Shown here: piece after piece, positions 43,393-55,955 of the stretch
Position numbering within the stretch: the first letter of the stretch is position 1
Layout: every line of letters starts with the position of its first letter
From: Anadara kagoshimensis
Taxonomy: Eukaryota; Mollusca; Bivalvia; Arcoida; Arcidae
NCBI GenBank assembly: GCA_021292105.1
Contig: CM037863.1
Coordinates: forward strand, 9,426,085 to 9,490,084
DNA: 64,000 bases
Direction of reading: 5' to 3'
Program-made: the position numbers and the translations under genes
The notes under the pieces: generated by a model
The model's database searches: none
What the model was told of the DNA's origin: nothing
Seen by the model: the letters and a program-made list of their open reading frames with translations, nothing else

Positions 43393-44397
43393 TCATCCCC
43401 ACCACCATGCATTGTTTATTACTGTACATATATAAATAAATATAAATATATAATTTATAAATATTAAATTCGACTTTAATAACAAGATTAAACAAATGTC
43501 GGAATTTTTGAAATGAGATATTCGTTTTTAACAATAGATTTATCCCTGAAGTTGGCTAATCCCATAAACTTCGTCATATTTTCTTTAGAATTTCAAAATA
43601 GCATTTCATTGTTAACTCGTGGGAAATACACAAACCTTGGGAACAGTCAATTTTCTTTTTGTCTTCTAATCAGGACTGGATTATCTGGGATTAACGAGAT
43701 TAAACATTGAAATTTCTCTGTGGGATTAAAAATTAACTTATCCCTGATCTGTTCAACGTTTCCAAATTTACGGATTAAAAAACACTTTAATTTGCTTTTA
43801 TTACAATTAGGTCTAAAGAATTTACCGTGTGAAATTTTAAACAACAGATTATGTTTTTCTTAAAATTTAAAAGGACATTAAACGTTAATGATACAAGTTA
43901 TAACTGAATTAGGATGCTGTAGCAACAGTGTCTCTTCAACAAATATCTGGTCAAAATAAGAATACCGGTACCCGATGTCAGATCTAGTGCACCCAAAGAT
44001 TGTTCCTGCGAAGTTGCATAAAGATCAGTTGATGACAGTTTTCGAGAAATATGGAGGGAGAAAAAATTGCGGAAAATGGAGTAAACACAATATATTCCCC
44101 ACTTCCTTTGCGATACAAATTAAGCCAGCTGCTTCTGTAATCTAGTTATTTGTTATCTTGTAAGGCTATGGGGAGTCTAGTAATTTCGTATGAAATGCAC
44201 TGAGTTGTTTTGAATATTTTGATCATAGTGACCAATTCTAGATAAACACCTCCAAAACAAATTGAGATGTTTCGCTGTTTTATTTACAATATCAACTACT
44301 AGTATTATTTTAGTCACTCAAAATTGTTGTAGCCCGACTAATTGGACAGCTTAGTGTCCTCGCTGTTACAAAGTTCTTCAGACAAGTAAATTTGTTT
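43393..44397. other. Intergenic, nothing assigned
   Basis: AT-rich. A phrase at 44009-44040 (gcgaagttgcataaagatca) is typical of bivalve interspersed repeats, but its borders are not visible. Confidence 0.4.
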
Positions 44398-44592
44398 TAC
44401 GCCCTAGTGAAGATTCTGTCCCCTATATCGAGAATGCCAGTTCTGGGAAAACCGGAGTGCCCGGAGAAAAAACACCAAGCGATGTTTCGGAAAGTGAAAT
44501 GACAAACATTATACCACTAGAACCAAGGCGATGAGAGGCGCTCTGATCTGCAAAAGCATGCTTTAAACCAAAAGGCAACTGAGAATCCAAAA
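44398..44592 (-). mobile_element. SINE-2 copy (minus)
   Basis: ggaaaaccggagtgcccgga, agaaccaaggcgatgagagg (inverse B-box region) and tgctttaaaccaaaaggcaa (inverse head). Confidence 0.65.
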
Positions 44593-44859
44593 GTCCTTGA
44601 TGTTACTTAGTATTGGCAGACAATAATGGTCCGAACTTTTTAAAACTATGTGTGCCAGTAATGAAAACTGCAAAGTGACTAAACGCTGGCAAAGTTACTA
44701 TGAACGAGAAGCAAAGAACACGACATATTATAAGAACAAGAACAACACACAACCAACAAAGGTTGAAGCCAATGGATCATTGCAAATAAATGAAATCCTT
44801 TGTGAATTACAAACACTTGGCAACAGTCGAGGCACCTAAAACACGATATAATACAAATA

Positions 44860-45121
44860 ATCAAAAAACAAACATACTAATCCATTTCCGAATCACAATC
44901 CAGAAGCAAAGTAAAAACTTTGGAACTGACAAGTTAGGTTAGACACGTGAACTTCCACCAGGGAAATGAGGCCGGGTGCTTCGGAAGGGTAAGCACCTCC
45001 TGTTTAGCTAGCTACACCCGCCACGTGTGTAATCAAAATTGTGTGAAAGGAACATGGAACTATGAGACGTCAAATATAATCAAGGCAATCCTGGACACAG
45101 AGACATCAAACTTATCAACAA
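44860..45121 (-). repeat. DR1 dispersed repeat (minus), full-length
   Basis: All DR1 blocks are present in reverse order, from aaaaaacaaacatactaatc to ctggacacagagacatcaaa. About 260 bp, one of the best-preserved copies. Confidence 0.9.
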
Positions 45122-45956
45122 TACTGTGATGACGGCCATAACACTTTTTGAGGGCCTTGATAAGCCTAGGCTTGCAATATCCCCGAGTCAACAATTTATT
45201 TGCAAGCAGCCTACTTCGTTGTACATAAATGGTATAAAAGAACCAAACAAGAAATTACAGACATAATGGGACCACTGATTATAATATTCTAGGCTATTTA
45301 TACCTTTTGAGTGAACTTATGGGCGTTATGTTATATAAGATATTAAATAATTTTGGAAGGACTCCCTATTACAATCCCTAAATATTGATTTTTAATTAAA
45401 AAAATACGAAAATTGAAGGAATCAACCGTTTTGGACAACACTCTGTGAAATATATTTCATATATTTTAAGAAGTTTACATAAAAATTAAATGGTTGGCTT
45501 TCAAAGGGAAGTCTTGACACAATTATTGTACTGAATGATGCCATCGTCATGTTATTGTCATTTACAGTTTATTTAAAAGTCGATTTGGTCACTGGGCATA
45601 ATTTTGAAATATATTGCAGTGCTAGTCCAAAGTCGAGAGTTTATAATCATTGGTTTCAATATGTGCTTGTCTTTTCTTGTCTTGTATGTTTGGGTTCAGA
45701 TTTCATTAACGTGTGCTGTTTGATGTTTTTGCTTGCTTTGGTTGATGCCAAGTATATACCGCGTTTTTTCTTTTTTTTTTTCTTTTTTAATTTTCACAAT
45801 TCTACTTCGATTACCGGCTTACATTCCTGTGATGGCTTATTTGAAAACTTGGCATTTGGGTCATGACATTTATAATTAGATCTTGATGAGTTTTCAGTTT
45901 ACCAAATTCTTTACTTCAAAATCTCTTTATGAATGGCATGGGACACAAGAAGAACA

Positions 45957-45997
<41 letters not shown>

Positions 45998-46841
45998 AAT
46001 ACAAGTAAATGAAAGAAAGCATCTGAATAAGACATTAAAATGAAATTATTTTTCCGACAATTGTTTATTTTTTTAATTTGATGTTGGCTTATTACAGTGA
46101 AAACTTAGCTTTGGCGTTTCATAACAAGCGAATTATCCGATACCTTGATGAAAAGACTTTAGTAATTCAAAATACATTTATACATTTTTTTCTGAAAATT
46201 ATGTATAATCATTGAAAATCCACTTTTCAGAATAATCTGTAAAGTTATTTCCAAAAACCTCGAAATCCTGACAAACGAAACACCTGGTTAGTCATTATAA
46301 AATACAATTAGGAAATGTAACAAGATTGGAATGAATATCCGGAATTATCAGATATTTATGATATAACGAGATAATCCTTAATCTATCTTGTTATCAGCAA
46401 GATAATAATTTAATCATGAAACAGAAAATATTTTTAACTCCCAGCATGTGTTATATCCACTTAAAACTATTTTTCCTAATCCTATAAACGCAGAAAGCAA
46501 AAGTTTTCAAACTCATAAAAGAATTAATAGACTTTGTTTTGTATTTTCTCCTAATCTTGTAAAAGTATGAATTTTTTAGACTTATCTTTAACTTAGTTTG
46601 TCATTTTTAAAGTGAATAATCTTTGTTTTACACACTCAAATGAAATTCCGAATACCGTAAATCCTTCTTTTGTGTTAGTTAAGTGGATAATATTCTATTT
46701 GTAAAATCCTGTTATTATTAATTGATTTGGATAATTTTCAACTTTAGACTACCACGGAACCATGCCGTCTCCTGATTGTCTTTTGATATTAGAATTTTGG
46801 CGTTATAAGATACGTAACTTATTGTTAGTAATCTGTAATTT

Positions 46842-46842
<1 letters not shown>
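45122..46842. other. Intergenic, poly(A) run, nothing else assigned
   Basis: An uninterrupted run of about 38 A lies at 45958-45996. The 45549-45866 frame has no family features. A phrase with accactgattataa near 45270 recurs at 16.78 and 32.65 kb, hinting at a further dispersed repeat. Confidence 0.5.

Positions 46843-46879
<37 letters not shown>
46843..46879. repeat. (CA)n microsatellite
   Basis: About 37 bp of pure CA, with a short TTTA run just after it. Confidence 0.97.
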
Positions 46880-46882
<3 letters not shown>

Positions 46883-47096
46883 CTTTTTATTTATTTATTT
46901 ATTTATGCGATACTTTTGACGCGTGCTAATTCTTAAGTTTCTATTGAATATTGTTTGCTTTTTGTGTTCAATTTTCAATACTTTATTTTATGGTTACTTC
47001 ACAAAAATTTCAAAAATCAACACATGACACTCAAAAAATAAATACGAAAAAACTCTCACAAAATTTAAAAAAGAGTAAAATAAAAACAGATTCACA

Positions 47097-47139
<43 letters not shown>

Positions 47140-47157
47140 ATTAAATAAATAAATAAA
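47097..47157. repeat. (AAAT)n microsatellite
   Basis: About 60 bp of AAAT with one irregular unit. Confidence 0.95.
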
Positions 47158-47464
47158 AATGCATTTGAAATAACACTATGACAAACGATTTTCAATGAAT
47201 TAGATAATGGAATTTTCTCTATTAAGTTTCTTTCTTAAGTAATTCATCTATATTTAGTAAAAGATGTCATAAACTATGCTACACAAAGGTTATCCTTGGG
47301 TTACCTTCGTCAGAAAATAAAATATTAATGAAAATTAGTAAGTTATCACAAACAGTCCAGAGAATATACCCGACTCCTTCTCTTTGTTCCTTGGGCATAC
47401 GGACCCATGATAATTCGATTTTCCCAATAACACATCCGGCTTGTGTAACCCATTCTATGCATTA

Positions 47465-47640
47465 ACTTTTTGGTGTCAATTTCATTTCGCTTCGACACAT
47501 CGGGTTTCGCCGCACAAAGAGACTTTGGTTACATCTTAAAATGTGTATGAGATTGAAAATCAAATTAATTTTTTGTGTAAATTTCATTTCGTCTCAACAC
47601 ATCGAGTTTTGCCGTACAAAGAGAGTTTTCGCTAACCGCG
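47465..47640. repeat. ~103-bp degenerate direct repeat, two copies
   Basis: tttttggtgtcaatttcatt tcgcttcgacacatcgggtt and a diverged second copy about 103 bp later (ttttttgtgtaaatttcatt, cgtctcaacacatcgagttt). No coding frame. Confidence 0.65.
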
Positions 47641-47947
47641 TCAAGTGTTTAAAACTTGTATGATTGTTTATCGCGAAGAATCGGAATTAAATTAACTTTG
47701 TAAGAACGCTGACTTCTGAATTCACTCTATTTTTATTACCTTTGCAAAATGAATTACAGACGTGACGAATTTTACAGACAGAACAGAGTGCAATCATGTC
47801 CATTTATTTGTTGTGGAGATGAAATATTTATTAAGAATGAGACCACAATTTACCATAATAATACATGTATATGTAACTGAAAAAGCTACCCAGGGATATT
47901 GCAACCCTCAAAAAAAATTATGGACGTCATCACAGTATTGTTATGAT

Positions 47948-48200
47948 TTATGTCTCTGTGTCCAGGGTTGCCCTGGATATATTGACGTCCCATATTTCCA
48001 TGTTCCTTTCACACAATTTTGATTACATAGGTGGCGGGTGTAGCTGTCTAAAAGGAGATGATTGCCCCTCCGGAGCACCCAGCCTCACTTCCTTGATGGA
48101 AGTTCACGTGTTTAACTTAATTTGTCAGTCTTAAGGTTTTTACTTTAATTTGCTTCTGTTTTGTTGTTCGGACATGAACTGGTATGTTTATTTTTATATT
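47948..48200 (+). repeat. DR1 dispersed repeat (plus), full-length
   Basis: tatgtctctgtgtccagggt, ttgattacataggtggcggg, ctccggagcacccagcctca, ggaagttcacgtgtttaact, cggacatgaactggtatgtt. Confidence 0.88.
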
Positions 48201-48302
48201 ACAATAAAAGCAGCCAAGAAAAAGACACAGTGCAAGTAAATGGCACATTTCAAGTTAATACAGAAATGTTTAACATACCGTGACCACGGATACCTGAAGT
48301 AC

Positions 48303-48365
48303 GTTACTTATTCAACATTGCAGCGTTCAACATTGAATAAGTAAACAGTTACTTATTCAACATTC
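48303..48365. repeat. Inverted and direct repeat of acttattcaacatt
   Basis: acttattcaacattg and ttcaacattgaataagt form a hairpin, followed by a second direct acttattcaacattc. It lies ~60 bp before the satellite array. Confidence 0.75.
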
Positions 48366-48424
48366 GCAAATATTTTCGTTTCATTTATAAAACATCAAAT
48401 AAAACAAATTTTATCACATTTCAC

Positions 48425-51400
48425 GATTAAGTGTCACTACCAAGTATAGTTATCCCCAATGCCTCGGAACACATTGGCTTAAAGCTTCAATGTAAGCCCA
48501 TAGCATTATACAGTGTATTTCCTATAGACGGAAAGTAAAAAGCCTGAGCAAAGTGAAGCTTTCACTGTGCTCGAAATTTCGCAATACCATTTTGTAATAC
48601 TATGCTTAGGCAATGTCACTACCAAGGATGGTTACCTCCCGTGCCTCGGAACACATTGGCTTAAAGCTTCAATGTAAGCCCATACCATTATACAGTGTAT
48701 TTCATATAGACGGAATGTAAAAAGCCTGAGCAAAGTGAAGCTTTCACTGTGCTCAAAATTTCGCAATACCATTTTGTAATACTATGCTTAGGCAATGTCA
48801 CTACCAAGTATAGTTACCACCCGTGCCTCGGAACACATTGGCTTAAAGCTTCAATGTAAGCCCATACCATTATACAGTGCATTTCCTATAGACGGTAAGT
48901 AAAAAGCCTGAGCAAAGTGAAGCTTTCACTGTGCTCAAAATTTCGCAATACCATTTTGTAATACTATGCTTAGGCAATGTCACTACTAAGTATGGTTACC
49001 ACCCGTGCCTCGGAACACATTGGCTTAAAGCTTCAATGTAAGCCCATACCATTATACAGTGTATTTCCTATAGACGGAAAGTAAAAAGCCTGAGCAAAGT
49101 GAAGCTTTCACTGTGCTCGAAATTTCGCAATACCATTTTGCAATACTATGCTTAGGCAATGTCACTACCAAGTATGGTTACCCCCCGTGCCTCGGAACAC
49201 ATTGGCTTAAAGCTTCAATGTAAGCCCATACCATTATACAGTGTATTTCATATAGACGGAAAGTAAAAAGCCTGAGCAAAGTGAAGCTTTCACTGTGCTC
49301 AAAATTTCGCAATACCATTTTGTAATACTATGCTTAGGCAATGTCACTACCAAGTATGGTTACCCCTAGTGCCTCGAAACACATTGGCTTAAAGCTTAAA
49401 TGTAAGCCCATACTATTATACAGTGTATTTCCTATAGACGGAAAATAAAAAGTGAAGCTTTCACTGTGCTCGGAATTTCGAAATTCCATTTTGTACTACT
49501 ATGCTTAGGCAATGTCACTACCAAGTATGGTTACCCCCAGTGCCTCGGAACACATTGGCTTAAAGCTTCAATATAAGCCCATACCATTATACAGTTTATT
49601 TCATATAGACGGAAAATAAAAAGCCTGAGCAAAGTAAAGCTTTCACTGTGCTCCGAATTTCGAAATACCATTTTGTACTACTATGCTTAGGCAATGTCAC
49701 TACCAAATATGGTTACCCCCAGTGCCTCGGAACACATTGGCTTAAAGCTTCAATGTAAGCTCATACCATTATACAGTGTATTTCATATAGACGCAAAGTA
49801 AAAAGCCTGAGCAAAGTGAAGCTTTCTCTGTGCTCCAAATTTCGAAATACCATTTTGTACTACTATACTTAGGCAATGTCACTACTAAGTATGGTTACCC
49901 CAGTGCCTCGGAACACATTGGCTTAAAGCTTCAATATAAGCTCATACCATTATACAGTGTATTTCATATAGACGGAAGGTAAAAAGCCTGAGCAAAGTGA
50001 AGCTTTCAATGTGCTCGGAATTTCGAAATACCATTTTGTACTACTATGCTTAGTCAATGTCACTACCAAGTATGGTTACCCCCAGTGCCTCGGAACACAT
50101 TGGCTTAAAGCTTCAATGTAAGCCCATACCATTATACAGTGTATTTCATATAGACGGAAAGTAAAAAGCCTGAGCAAAGTGAAGCTTTCACTGTGCTCAA
50201 AATTTCGCAATACCATTTTGTAATACTATGCTTAGGCAATGTCACTACCAAGTATGGTTACCCCTAGTGCCTCTAAACACATTGGCTTAAAGCTTCAATG
50301 TAAGCCCATACTATTATACAGTGTATTTCCTATAGACGGAAAATAAAAAGTGAAGCTTTCACTGTGCTCGGAATTTCGAAATTCCATTTTGTACTACTAT
50401 GCTTAGGCAATGTCACTACCAAGTATGGTTACCCCAGTGCCTCGGAACACATTGGCTTAAAGCTTCAATATAAGCCCATACCATTATACAGTTTATTTCA
50501 TATAGACGGAAAATAAAAAGCCTGAGCAAAGTAAAGCTTTCACTGTGCTCCGAATTTCGAAATACCATTTTGTACTACTATGCTTAGGCAATGTCACTAC
50601 CAAATATGGTTACCCCCAGTGCCTCGGAACACATTGGCTTAAAGCTTCAATGTAAGCTCATACCATTATACAGTGTATTTCATATAGACGCAAAGTAAAA
50701 AGCCTGAGCAAAGTGAAGCTTTCACTGTGCTCCAATTTCGAAATACCATTTTGTACTACTATACTTAGGCAATGTCACTACTAAGTATGGTTACCCCAGT
50801 GCCTCGGAACACATTGGCTTAAAGCTTCAATATAAGCCATACCATTATACAGTGTATTTCATATAGACGGAAGGTAAAAAGCCTGAGCAAAGTGAAGCTT
50901 TCAATGTGCTCGGAATTTCGAAATACCATTTTGTACTACTATGCTTAGTCAATGTCACTACCAAGTATGGTTACCCCCAGTGCCTCGGAACACATTGGCT
51001 TAAAGCTTCAATGTAAGCCCATACCATTATACAGTGTATTTCATATAGACGGAAAGTAAAAAGCCTGAGCAAAGAGAAGCTTTTACTGTGCTCGAAATTA
51101 CGAAATACCATTTTGTACTACTATGCTTAGGCAATGTCACTACCAAGTATGGTTACCCCCAGTGCCTCGGAACACATTGGCTTAAAGCTTCAATGTAAGC
51201 CCATACCATTATACAGTGTATTTCATGAAGACGGAAAGTAAAGTGCCTAATCAAAGTGAAGCTTTCACTGTGCTCGGAATTTCAGAACACCATTTTTTAC
51301 TACTATGCTTAGGCAATGTCACTACCAAGTATGGTTACCACCCGTGCCTCGGAACACATTGGCTTAAAGCTTCAATGTAAGCCCATACCATTATACAGTG

Positions 51401-53340
51401 TATTTCCTATAGACGGTAAGTAAAAAGCCTGAGCAAAGTGAAGCTTTCACTGTGCTCAAATTTCGCAATACCATTTTGTAATACTATGCTTAGGCAATGT
51501 CACTACCAAGTATGGTTACCACCCGTGCCTCGGAACACATTGGCTTAAAGCTTCAATGTAAGCCCATACCATTATACAGTGTATTTCCTATAGACGGAAG
51601 GAAAAAGCCTGAGCAAAGTGAAGCTTTCACTGTGCTCAATTTCGCAATACCATTTTGTAATACTATGCTTAGGCAATGTCACTACCAAGTATGGTTACCC
51701 CCTGCCTCGGAACACATTGGCTTAAAGCTTCAATGTAAGCCCATACCATTATACAGTGTATTTCATAAGACGGAAAGTAAAGTGCCTAAGCAAAGTAAGC
51801 TTTCACTGTGCTCGGAATTTCAGAACAGCATTTTTACTACTATGCTTAGGCAATGTCACTACCAAGTATGGTTACCCCCAGTGCCTCGAACACATTGGCT
51901 TAAAGCTTCAATAAGCCTACCATTATACAGTGTATTTCATATAGACGGAAAGTAAAAAGCCTGAGCAAAGTGAAGCTTTCACTGTGCTCGGAATTTCGAA
52001 ATACTATTTTGTACTACTATGCTTAGGCAATGTCACTACCAAGTATGGTTACCCCCAGTGCCTCGGAACACATTGGCTTAAAGCTTCAATGTAAGCCCAT
52101 ACCATTATACAGTGTATTTCCTATAGACGGAAAATAAAGAGCCTGAGCAAAGTGAAGCTTTCACTGTGCTTGGAATTTCGAAATACCATTTTGTACTACT
52201 ATGCTTAGGCAATGTCACTACCAAGTATGGTTACCCCCAGTGCCTCGGAACACATTGGCTTAAAGCTTCAATGTAAGCCCATACCATTATACAGTGTATT
52301 TCATGAAGACGGAAAGTAAAGTGCCTAAGCAAAGTGAAGCTTTCATTGTGCTCGAAATTTCAGAAAATCATTTTTTACTACTATGCTTAGGCAATGTCAC
52401 TACCAAGTATGGTTACCCCCAGTGCATCGAAACACATTGGCTTAAAGCTTCAATATAAGCCTATACCATTATATGGTGTATTTCATATAGACGGAAAGTA
52501 AAAAGACTGAGCAAAGTGAAGCTTTCACTGTGCTCGGAATTTCGAAATACCATTTTGTACTACTATGCATAGGCAATGTCACTACTAAGTATGGTTTCCC
52601 CAGTGCCTCGGAACACATTGGCTTAAAGCTTCAATGTAAGCCCATACCATTATATAGTGTATTTCATATAGACGGAAAATAAAGAGCCTGAGCAAAGTGA
52701 AGCTTTCACTGTGCTCGGAATTTCGAAATATCATTTTGTACTACTATGCTTAGGCAATGTCACTACCAAGTATGGTTACCCCTAGTGCCTCGGAACACAT
52801 TGGCTTAAAGCTTAAATGTAAGCCCATACTATTATACAGTGTATTTCCTATAGACGGAAAATAAAAAGTGAAGCTTTCACTGTGCTCGGAATTTCGAAAT
52901 TCCATTTTGTACTACTATGCTTAGGCAATGTCACTACCAAGTATGGTTACCCCCAGTGCCTCGGAACACATAGGCTTAAAGCTTCAATATAAGCCCATAC
53001 CATTATACAGTTTATTTCATATAGACGGAAAATAAAAAGCCTGAGCAAAGTAAAACTTTCACTGTGCTCCGAATTTCGAAATACCATTTTGTACTACTAT
53101 GCTTAGGCAATGTCACTACCAAGTATGGTTACCCCCAGTGCCTCGGAACACATTGGCTTAAAGCTTCAATATAAGCCCATGCCATTATACAGTATATTTC
53201 ATATAGACGGAAAGTAAACCGCCTGAACAATGTGAAGCTTCACTACCAAGTATTGTAATCAATGTCGCGGAACACATTGGGTAAAAAATTCAATAGACGT
53301 ACCGTATATTTCATATAGTCGTTAAGTAAACTGTTCGAGC
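48425..53340 (+). repeat. 182-bp satellite, diverged array (~27 monomers)
   Basis: The phrase gcctcggaacacattggctt recurs every ~182 bp (48461, 48643, 48825 and on). Monomers differ by substitutions and by short indels, including a ~14-bp deletion (cggaaaataaaaagtgaagc) shared by those near 49441, 50339 and 52860. Blocks of five monomers (~898 bp) repeat in the same variant order, for example about 49330-50225 and 50230-51110. After 53240 two strongly decayed monomers grade into unique DNA. Open frames inside are spurious. Confidence 0.95.
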
Positions 53341-53959
53341 ATAGTTAGGCTTATATTCTGGTAAACGGTTGATAACATTGTGTTGATATACTATTCTGTT
53401 ACTATGTCAGTACTAAGTTTAGTCTGGTAGAGGATTTTGAAAAAACCGCTTATTTTTCGATATAGGGAGGGTAACGTGTTCAAAGGTGGCAAGTTATGTC
53501 ATAACCTTCTTTGAACTTTATTTTGGTAGAATCGGCTTGTTGCCAAGCATGATTTCACTCAGGGGCCATTGTGGGGGCAACTAAAGGTCAATGGGTGCAA
53601 TGTTCAAGTGAAAATGTCCATATTGACCTATACACAAATTCAAGGTGGCTTACAGAAGTTTTTCTTTATACATTTTGTCTTCTAAATATGTAAGTGGTAT
53701 CTTCAAATTAATAGAAAGTCATATCCAACTAATTCAGTCACTTATTTTCAAAGTTTTCCATGAAAAATAAGATTAGACGCTTGCACAAATTTGACCTTTA
53801 CAAATATGATTAATTGTGGCAAATAAATACTACTATAAACACATTTGTGCATTTTAAATTGTTTAACAAAACTTTGGACTTCTGTTAAAATAATTTTACT
53901 GAATCATATTGCCCGTATTTATATAAGTATCCACTTTTGAAAAAAAAGAAATCAAAGTA
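53341..53959. other. Spacer between satellite arrays, unassigned
   Basis: AT-rich; a phrase with aagttatgtcataaccttct resembles a common interspersed repeat. Nothing else recognised. Confidence 0.4.
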
Positions 53960-55140
53960 CTGGTGGTACTGAAAGATTTGATTAGCTATAATGACTGTAT
54001 CTGTATAATACTATCAAGTGTGTTCTCTTTTTCTGGTGGAAATATTAGTGAACTGTTGAAACACGAACTATTTCCAGTGTCGCCTATACCTGATATATCA
54101 GGACCCTTGTTATCTGCAACCGACGAATCGGACCTTCAAAATATCCCTGAGGAAGAAGTTTGCATGGAGACATTACTACCAAAATAATTAATGGTCAAAC
54201 TTTAGTTGTAGCACTGGGAAAACGGAAAGACATCAATACATTCGGCGAGTTGGGAAACGCACAAACTGTTTTTATCCACGCGAAAGATAAATGTATTAAA
54301 TTGATGTCATTATGATAGATATGACCACTAATCCATAACAGGTGAAACCATCTAGAGATAAAAGAGGATCAGGTCTCTATTCTGTTAGAAAAAATATTGA
54401 TGATTAAAATGTCCCTCTGCCATCAAATTGGTAAGATTTCATCAGTCACCTAGAAAACAAATATGATCTCGTAGTAATCAAAGACACTTCTTAGCTTAGC
54501 TGAGGGTATCAGGGGGTCCAACAGACAGTATGTTTAATTCATACAGAGGAAAAAGTGAAACCGTTTTTAAAGCTTTACACAAGGAAGCCGATACTAGAAT
54601 TGTTCCCCATGGTGTTGATGCTTACATGCAAGGCTATAAAAGAACAGTTTGTCTGTCATGATACTGATGACCTTATTCTTCTGTTGCTTTTAAATGAGGA
54701 AGTATGATTCTAGACCGGTTCGTCCCTGTTCATAGCATAAAATTATCACCTCTGCAGAGGAATAAGCTCCCAGTATTCCATGCAATTACAGACTGTAAGA
54801 CTGTCAATTAACTTTCTAGACATTCTAAATACAGCATTCCGTGTTTCCAGGAAAAACACAGGTCTTCTTCCCACTCTTGCAAGAGGGAACATTTCTGAAC
54901 TTGTGAGTGCAGATGCCTTCATTGAATGTACCTAGCGAGGATTTCTCATCTACGATGTAAACTGTTCCTCTCAGGGGAAAAGTGCAATTGGAAATTTTCT
55001 TCCAACATCATATGCAACCGACCCACATATTCAACGTGCACACTATTAAACTGCTGTTTGGCTGCATTTAGTTATACCTGGTATTTGTTCCGGATCTCCC
55101 GTCACCTATAGGACACGGATGTGCTAGTGTCACTAACTTG
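53960..55140 (+). pseudogene. Decayed mobile-element-like gene (family seen in corals and molluscs)
   Basis: Reading across frames and stops, ordered protein phrases appear: a 74-codon open start (with FSGGNISELLKHELFPVSP), then NGQTLVVALGK...INTFGEL (about 54190-54270), VPLPSNW*DFISHLENKYDL (about 54408-54472), VCHDTDDLILLLLLNEE (about 54650-54705) and LPVFHAITDCKTVN (about 54770-54810). The order and wording match, from memory, uncharacterised repetitive proteins of cnidarians and molluscs that behave like transposon products. Many stops and frameshifts make it a relic. Family assignment is uncertain. Confidence 0.5.
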
Positions 55141-55684
55141 CGTACTGTATGCCTTTCCCTTCCAGTGGAGGTTAGTCCATCGACAAAATCCCCCAAACTG
55201 GCTCTGTTCTGCGCAATTTTACTCCCTCTGTTTTAATTCCAGAAACTTGTCTCAAGGTGTCTTTTATTTCTGTGTGTTCCATTTTAAAGTTTTGTGATGT
55301 TATTGGCAGGTGTCTCGATGGTGGGACCTATCTATCCCCAATAACGCTTTTGTGTTTGTGTTTCAAAACGACCTTGTTTTGTGATCCACCATAAACTTTT
55401 CGTTATTAATTTTGTCTTGTCATCTGGCAACAGGACCACGAACAATACTAGTTTTTATACTTAAATCTGAGTTTTTCACAAATTAAAATTTTTATTTTTA
55501 TTTATTTTTATTTTTATTTTTTTTTTTGCTTAAATCTTACTTTGAACTTTAACATTCACGATTATTCACGGACAGTTAAGTTAGTGCGAGTCTGAATGTG
55601 ACTTAAAAACAGTTTTAATGAGAAAATTATAAATATTAATTGCATGGGGTTTTACGGGTTTTTACGTATTTCAGTACCAGCTAT
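55141..55684. other. Spacer, unassigned
   Basis: Possibly the 3' end of the same relic; a TTTTTA run lies at 55486-55524. No further protein phrase was recognised. Confidence 0.4.
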
Positions 55685-55955
55685 AGGTGAAGTGGCAGAA
55701 ATAATTACCTTTGTAGTGAACGTAGAGAAATGTGCAGGAAAAGCCCCTTAACATGTTACACCCGTCTTGACACGGGGCATCGGTTTTTAAGATCTCTCTC
55801 AAAGGATCTTGTGACTTTCGTTTCTAAATATCGAGTGTTTGGCAAAAGAACAGTCACTACCTTATTTCAAGTCTTGGTCAGACCCAACTAGGGTTCGAAC
55901 CCAGGACTCACCACATACGGGGAGTGAGCGCTATACCAATTGAGCTACAGTAGGG
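55685..55955 (-). mobile_element. SINE-1, full-length with intact tRNA-like promoter (minus)
   Basis: On the minus strand: tgtagctcaattggtatagc (A box) and gggttcgaaccctag (perfect B-box core GGTTCGAACCC), then gtctgaccaagacttgaaat, gttcttttgccaaacactcg and the end acctatagctgg. The best-preserved copy in the window, ~270 bp. Confidence 0.85.

Noticed and set aside
45958-45996. Poly(A) tail of a processed retrocopy
   Set aside because: The sequence before it shows no gene-like frame, no SINE body and no target duplication that I could see.
51497-51955. 152-codon open frame inside the 182-bp satellite
   Set aside because: It arises only where indels let the repeat stay open; the predicted protein is three copies of the monomer.
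53963-54187. A small intact gene of 74 codons
   Set aside because: It lacks an independent start context and continues as a degraded protein of a mobile-element family.
55890-55955. tRNA gene with intact A and B boxes
   Set aside because: The tRNA-like head continues into a conserved body found in three other copies, so it is a SINE head; the acceptor stem does not close.
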